Below are positions 5,834 to 8,574 of a stretch of DNA of 8,574 nucleotides, piece after piece. Position 1 is the stretch's first letter, and the number at the start of each line of letters is the position of its first letter. The stretch spans positions 9,305 through 17,878 of the forward strand of contig PLMF01000302.1 of the NCBI GenBank assembly GCA_003142355.1, in the 5' to 3' direction. Both the position numbers and the translations under genes were made by a program. The notes below the pieces were generated by a model that saw only the letters and a list, made by a program, of their open reading frames with translations, did not search any database and was not told the origin of the DNA. The DNA is from Bryobacterales bacterium. Lineage in GTDB: Bacteria > Acidobacteriota > Terriglobia > Bryobacterales > Bryobacteraceae.

Positions 5834-6051
5834 CGGCTCAACTCAATCGTCTCGTCTTCCGAGAGGCTGGCGGCGTAACGCAAAGCCTCATCGATATCCG
5901 CCGGCTCCAGGTAGGGATAGGCGCTCAAAATCGACTCCCGGCTTTCCCGGGCGGCCAGACCGAGCAGCCGCGACACCGGGAAGCGCAGATTGCGTATGCA
6001 AGGCTTGCCCGTAGCCACCGCAGGGTCAACCGTGATTCGCTCGAACCGCAT
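5818..6051 (-). CDS. DUF433 family antitoxin
   Basis: A 77-residue protein, MRFERITVDPAVATGKPCIRNLRFPVSRLLGLAARESRESILSAYPYLEPADIDEALRYAASL..., matching the DUF433 (VapB-like antitoxin) pattern: RIT-V-P-GKPCIR-R-V with a winged-helix-like domain, then SILxxYPYLEPxDIxEALRYA. Length is normal for the family (about 75-80). DUF433 proteins are usually encoded directly before a PIN-like DUF5615 toxin, as here. The C-terminal ETIELSRCSSW reads across the start of the toxin remnant. The frame is intact while the toxin is not. ATG 6051 is the only sensible start; an inverted repeat begins 2 bases upstream of it. Confidence 0.85.
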   Translation of the reverse strand: MRFERITVDPAVATGKPCIRNLRFPVSRLLGLAARESRESILSAYPYLEPADIDEALRYAASLSEDETIELSRCSSW

Positions 6052-6052
6052 G

Positions 6053-6066
6053 GAGTGTATCCACTC
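6053..6066. promoter_or_regulatory. Inverted repeat before the DUF433 start (operator candidate)
   Basis: GAGTG-TATC-CACTC is a perfect 5-bp inverted repeat with a 4-base centre, 2 bases upstream of the DUF433 ATG. It could be an operator for autoregulation or a small hairpin over the ribosome entry site. Confidence 0.4.
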
Positions 6067-6068
6067 TA

Positions 6069-6094
6069 ATCATACCGGCGCCGCCAACGGTCAA
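6069..6094 (-). promoter_or_regulatory. Possible promoter of the DUF433/DUF5615 module
   Basis: The minus strand shows TTGACC at 6094-6089 and TATGAT at 6074-6069, but the spacer is only 14 bases; the hexamer at 17 bases (GATTAG) is poor. TTGACC overlaps the stop of the upstream membrane-protein gene. The same TTGACC hexamer is used in the HigBA-type promoter. Confidence 0.3.
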
Positions 6095-6615
6095 TCGCCG
6101 TTGACTGGAGGTCCCTTGATGGCGCGCCAGAGGCGGCGCGCGGAGAAGGTCACGATGCCGAAGAAGACGGCGAAGCTGATCAGAATCACCGTGAGCTGCC
6201 GCCGGGGCGGGAGGCGTGTCACCACCGGGCCCGGGCTGGCCCCAAATTCGAGCGAGATGCGCAGATGGATGGCGGAGGGTTGGGCGGCGTGGTTGTCGAC
6301 CACGACGGCGTAGTCGTCGGGCGAGCTAGCGTAGTAGGAGAGATTGCCGGAGGAAGCCAGGGGCGTCACCGCCAGGACGCCGTGCGATTGGCCGCCGCGC
6401 AGGCGTTCGAGATCCTGGCCGCGCATCAAAGCGATTCGCGCCTGCGGGGAACCGGTCAGCACCTGGAAAGTGGCGGAAACCAGGGCCGGCTGCTGTTTGA
6501 GAGTGAGGTCCACGTAGCGCCACTGGCTGGCGGGGATCTGGTAGACCTCATCCACCAATTCCACGCTGGTGGGCGCGGCCAGCAGCATCCCGGCCAGCGC
6601 TACAATAAGGACCAT
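6091..6615 (-). CDS. Membrane-anchored, beta-rich hypothetical protein
   Basis: A 174-residue protein from ATG 6615. A hydrophobic N-terminus (VLIVALAGMLLAAPTS) acts as signal sequence or first helix, although it lacks a basic n-region. Residues about 18-125 are a predicted extracytoplasmic beta-sandwich (VDEVYQIPASQWRYVDLTL...ATFQVLTG...YYASSPDDYAVVVDN...IHLRISLEF), loosely reminiscent of GOLD/emp24-type sandwiches. A C-terminal helix follows (about 141-158, LTVILISFAVFFGIVTF) with a basic cytoplasmic tail (ARRLWRAIKG), giving a type-I topology. There are no cysteines. I do not recognise a named family. The frame is open upstream through the divergent gene, so the true start might be slightly earlier with a better n-region, but no good start codon is seen there. 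It diverges from the MauE/DoxX-thioredoxin gene, with start codons overlapping by two bases. Confidence 0.7.
   Translation of the reverse strand: MVLIVALAGMLLAAPTSVELVDEVYQIPASQWRYVDLTLKQQPALVSATFQVLTGSPQARIALMRGQDLERLRGGQSHGVLAVTPLASSGNLSYYASSPDDYAVVVDNHAAQPSAIHLRISLEFGASPGPVVTRLPPRRQLTVILISFAVFFGIVTFSARRLWRAIKGPPVNGD
6601..6606 (+). promoter_or_regulatory. Candidate -10 element for the MauE/DoxX-thioredoxin gene
   Basis: TACAAT, one mismatch from consensus, lies inside the 5' end of the divergent gene and ends 8 bases before ATG 6614. No -35 is seen. AAGGA at 6607-6611 follows but sits only 2 bases from the ATG, too close for an ordinary ribosome binding site, which again fits a leaderless start. 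Confidence 0.35.
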
Positions 6616-7537
6616 GACCGACAGTATGGCACAGCCACGGGGAGGGCTTGCTTCGCTGGAGTTGCCGGGCTGGAAAACGGCGCTGAGCTGGGTGGCCGCC
6701 ATCCTGCTTTCGCTGCTGTTCCTGGTTTCGGGACTCTGGAAAGTCACGGACGCGCAAGGCGCGGCGGTGCGCATGGCGCAGGCCGGGGTGCCGGAGTCGC
6801 TGAGCCTGGCGGCCGCGCTGGTGTTCGGGATTGCGGAGACGCTGGGCGGCGTGCTGTTGCTGGTGCCGCGGTTCCGGCGCTGGGGCGCGATTCTCACGGG
6901 GTTCCTGCTGCTCGCCTTCCTGGCCTATTTCGCGGTGAATTACAGCCTGCTGCGGGGCGCGGATTGCAGTTGCTTCCCCTGGGTGAGGCGGGTGGTGGGT
7001 CCGGGCTTCTTTATCAGCGACGGCCTCATGTTGCTGCTGGCGGTGCTGGCGGGAATCTGGTCGCGGCCGCCGGAAAGCCTGCGGGGCGTCATTCTGGTGC
7101 TGGGCGCGGTGGTGGTATTCGCGCTGGTTTCCTACGGAGCGGCTGCCGTCCGGCAAACCGGGGTGAAGGCGCCGGAGACCATCGCGGTGGACGGCCAGCC
7201 GTACTCGCTGGAACATGGCAAGATCTTTCTGTATTTCTTCGACCCGGAATGTATGCACTGTTTCGACGCCGCCAGGCGCATGTCGCAGTATCATTGGGGC
7301 GATACGAAAGTGGTGGCCATTGCGATCCAGCAGCCGCAATACGCGGCGCAGTTCTTGCAGGACACCGGTCTGAGAGCGGCCATTTCGACGGACATCCAAA
7401 AGCTGAAACAGGTCTTCCCTTACACGAGCACCCCGGCGGGGGTAGCCCTGGAGGACGGCCGTGAAAAAGCGTCGCTGACGAAATTCGAGGGCGAAGAACC
7501 GGGCGCCACGCTGAAGCAACTCGGCCTGGTGTACTGA
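6614..7537 (+). CDS. MauE/DoxX-like membrane protein fused to a thioredoxin-like domain
   Basis: A 307-residue two-domain protein. The N-terminal half has about five membrane helices (roughly 22-42, 65-85, 90-110, 131-149, 158-178). It resembles MauE/DoxX-type redox-associated membrane proteins, including the pattern VSGLWKV after helix 1 and a Cys pair ADCSCFP (Cys118, Cys120) before helix 4. The C-terminal part (about 195-307) is thioredoxin-like: KIFLYFFDPECMHCFDAARRM with a CxxC active site (Cys213, Cys216) and TSTPAGV with a likely cis-proline (Pro274). The arrangement suggests membrane-coupled thiol/disulfide exchange, with the Trx domain outside the cytoplasm; the partner and direction are unknown. 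Upstream in-frame codons to 6569 would overlap the divergent gene and add no domain; Met5 at 6626 is another option. It ends 6 bases before the acetate-kinase-like gene, so the two are probably co-transcribed. Confidence 0.85.
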   Translation: MTDSMAQPRGGLASLELPGWKTALSWVAAILLSLLFLVSGLWKVTDAQGAAVRMAQAGVPESLSLAAALVFGIAETLGGVLLLVPRFRRWGAILTGFLLLAFLAYFAVNYSLLRGADCSCFPWVRRVVGPGFFISDGLMLLLAVLAGIWSRPPESLRGVILVLGAVVVFALVSYGAAAVRQTGVKAPETIAVDGQPYSLEHGKIFLYFFDPECMHCFDAARRMSQYHWGDTKVVAIAIQQPQYAAQFLQDTGLRAAISTDIQKLKQVFPYTSTPAGVALEDGREKASLTKFEGEEPGATLKQLGLVY

Positions 7538-7543
7538 AACGCC

Positions 7544-8574
7544 ATGAACCTGCTGATCCCCAACCTGGGAACCACATCCCTGAAGTACCAGATTCTCGAG
7601 ATGCCTTCCGAGAGGGTGCTGGCGAAGGGCCGGGAGGAGCGCGTGGGCAATTACCGGGACGCCATCGCGCGGATCTCGACCGGCGGGACGCCAATCGATG
7701 CGGTGGCGCTCAAGGCGGTGCATGGCGGGCCGAAGTATCGCGGGACCTTCGTTGTGGATGAGGGTGTGGTGGAAGCGCTGCGCCAGTTTCTGCCCGCCGC
7801 GCCGGCGCACAACGCCATCTACCTGACGGCCATCGAAGCCTTCCGGCAGGCCATGCCGGGGATTCCGATGGTGGCCGCCTTCGAGCCGGAGTTCCACACC
7901 ACCATGCCGGAGCACGCGCGGCTGTACGGCGTTCCGGGCGCCTGGCTGGAAGACGGCGTGGCCAAGTACGGGTTCCACGGAGCCTCGCACCAGTACGTCG
8001 GCGAGCGCGTAGCCGCGATGTTGGGACGCCAGGTGAAGCTGGTGAGCTGCCACCTGGGGGGAAGCTCGTCGATGTGCGCGATCGACGGTGGACGGTCGGT
8101 GGACACGACCATGGGGTTCTCACCGCAGTCGGGCCTGGAGAATGCCACGCGCCACGGCGACCTGGACGTCTTCGCCGTGCTCTACATGATGGAGCGCCAC
8201 GGATGGAGCGCCGCAGACGTTCGCAGCCAGCTTGCCAAGGGCGGCGGATTAACGGGCCTTTCGGGCGTCGAGGGGGGCGATGTGCGCGACCTGGAGGCGG
8301 CCGCGGCCCAGGGCAGCCGCCGCGCCGGGCTGGCGCTCGAGGTCTTGGTGTACGAGGTGAAGAAGACCATGGGAGCGTTCGCGGCAGCGATGGGCGGATT
8401 GGAGGCCGTGGCGTTTACGGGCGGGATCGGCGAGAACTCCGCCCGGCTGCGGTGGGCCTGCTGCGAGGGCCTCGAATTCCTCGGGATGCGGCTGGACCGC
8501 GCGAAGAATGAATCGGGAAGCGGAGACCGGGTGGTTTCGGCGGACGATTCACGGGTCACGGTGCTGGCGCTGGC
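7544..8574 (+). CDS. Atypical acetate-kinase-family protein (partial, C-terminus beyond right edge)
   Basis: The first 343 residues of an ASKHA-fold acetate/propionate kinase relative, an enzyme class interconverting acetyl phosphate plus ADP with acetate plus ATP. Recognisable family segments: MNLLIPNLGTTSLKYQ (Asn7), AVHGGPKY (58-65), APAHNAIYLTAI (87-97), AAFEPEFHTTMP (111-122), KYGFHGASHQYV (141-152, His145), CHLGGSSSMCAIDGG (169-183), DTTMGFSPQSGLENATRHGDLD (187-208, Arg203), GLTGLSG (235-241) and FTGGIGENSARLR (291-303, Glu297). Several canonical positions differ: the usual HRVVHGG arginine is Lys57, the catalytic FDxxFH aspartate is Glu114, and HLGNGSS is HLGGSSS. The N-terminal region is also about 35 residues shorter than typical AckA. 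It may be an acetate kinase with altered substrate or rate rather than a standard AckA. Start ATG 7544 is 6 bases after the preceding stop and begins the canonical N-terminal strand. Confidence 0.85.
   Translation, partial: MNLLIPNLGTTSLKYQILEMPSERVLAKGREERVGNYRDAIARISTGGTPIDAVALKAVHGGPKYRGTFVVDEGVVEALRQFLPAAPAHNAIYLTAIEAFRQAMPGIPMVAAFEPEFHTTMPEHARLYGVPGAWLEDGVAKYGFHGASHQYVGERVAAMLGRQVKLVSCHLGGSSSMCAIDGGRSVDTTMGFSPQSGLENATRHGDLDVFAVLYMMERHGWSAADVRSQLAKGGGLTGLSGVEGGDVRDLEAAAAQGSRRAGLALEVLVYEVKKTMGAFAAAMGGLEAVAFTGGIGENSARLRWACCEGLEFLGMRLDRAKNESGSGDRVVSADDSRVTVLAL

Noticed and set aside
6265..7464. 399-codon plus-strand frame across the divergent gene pair
   Set aside because: It spans two oppositely oriented real genes out of frame and has Gly/Arg-rich shadow composition.
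6548..8053. 501-codon minus-strand frame opposite the MauE/DoxX and acetate-kinase-like genes
   Set aside because: His/Arg/Gln-rich antisense shadow of two well-supported genes, typical of high-GC DNA.

Overview
The window is high-GC bacterial chromosome that reads most like an Acidobacteriota genome (Solibacter/Bryobacter-like). This is inferred from overall gene style: a Tat-exported sugar isomerase/epimerase, an exported two-Cys protein with an ACTxxSKAEIE-like start, GC-rich codon use and tightly packed short operons. No rRNA, tRNA, CRISPR array, integrase or transposase is visible, and the taxonomic call is not proved by a marker gene.

Layout. (1) A leftward operon covers 1-1876. In transcription order it encodes a membrane-anchored zinc-ribbon protein, a Tat-signal sugar phosphate isomerase/epimerase-like TIM barrel, an FlK-like hotdog thioesterase with an intact Thr/Glu/His triad, and a secreted two-Cys protein that runs off the left edge. 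Two of the three junctions are 4-base ATGA overlaps. (2) A divergent promoter region (about 1877-1938) separates this from a rightward pair: a small lipoprotein and a geranylgeranyl-reductase-type FAD oxidoreductase, again joined by ATGA. (3) After a 79-base spacer with a heptanucleotide repeat and small hairpins comes hemL (glutamate-1-semialdehyde aminomutase). (4) From 4924 to 6051, all leftward, lie two decayed toxin-antitoxin modules: a HigB/HigA-type pair and a DUF433/DUF5615-type pair. In both, the antitoxin is intact and the toxin is broken. (5) A leftward membrane-anchored beta-rich protein (6091-6615) diverges from a rightward pair: a MauE/DoxX-thioredoxin fusion and an atypical acetate-kinase-family protein that runs off the right edge. 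The two divergent start codons overlap by two bases.

The most striking observation is in the HigB-like toxin gene. Its ends are readable on the minus strand, but its conserved middle (SSGISGSRYAHMRELR) is readable only on the plus strand at about 5413-5484. The gene therefore appears to carry an internal micro-inversion of roughly 70 bases plus small deletions. The neighbouring DUF5615-type toxin has an amber codon at position 2 and lost most of its body. Together these suggest a small TA island in which toxins were inactivated by independent routes while antitoxins were kept.

Other points of interest are good -10 hexamers placed 7-8 bases before start codons (candidate leaderless genes), an 11-bp direct repeat in the HigBA-type promoter, and active-site changes in the acetate-kinase-like protein.
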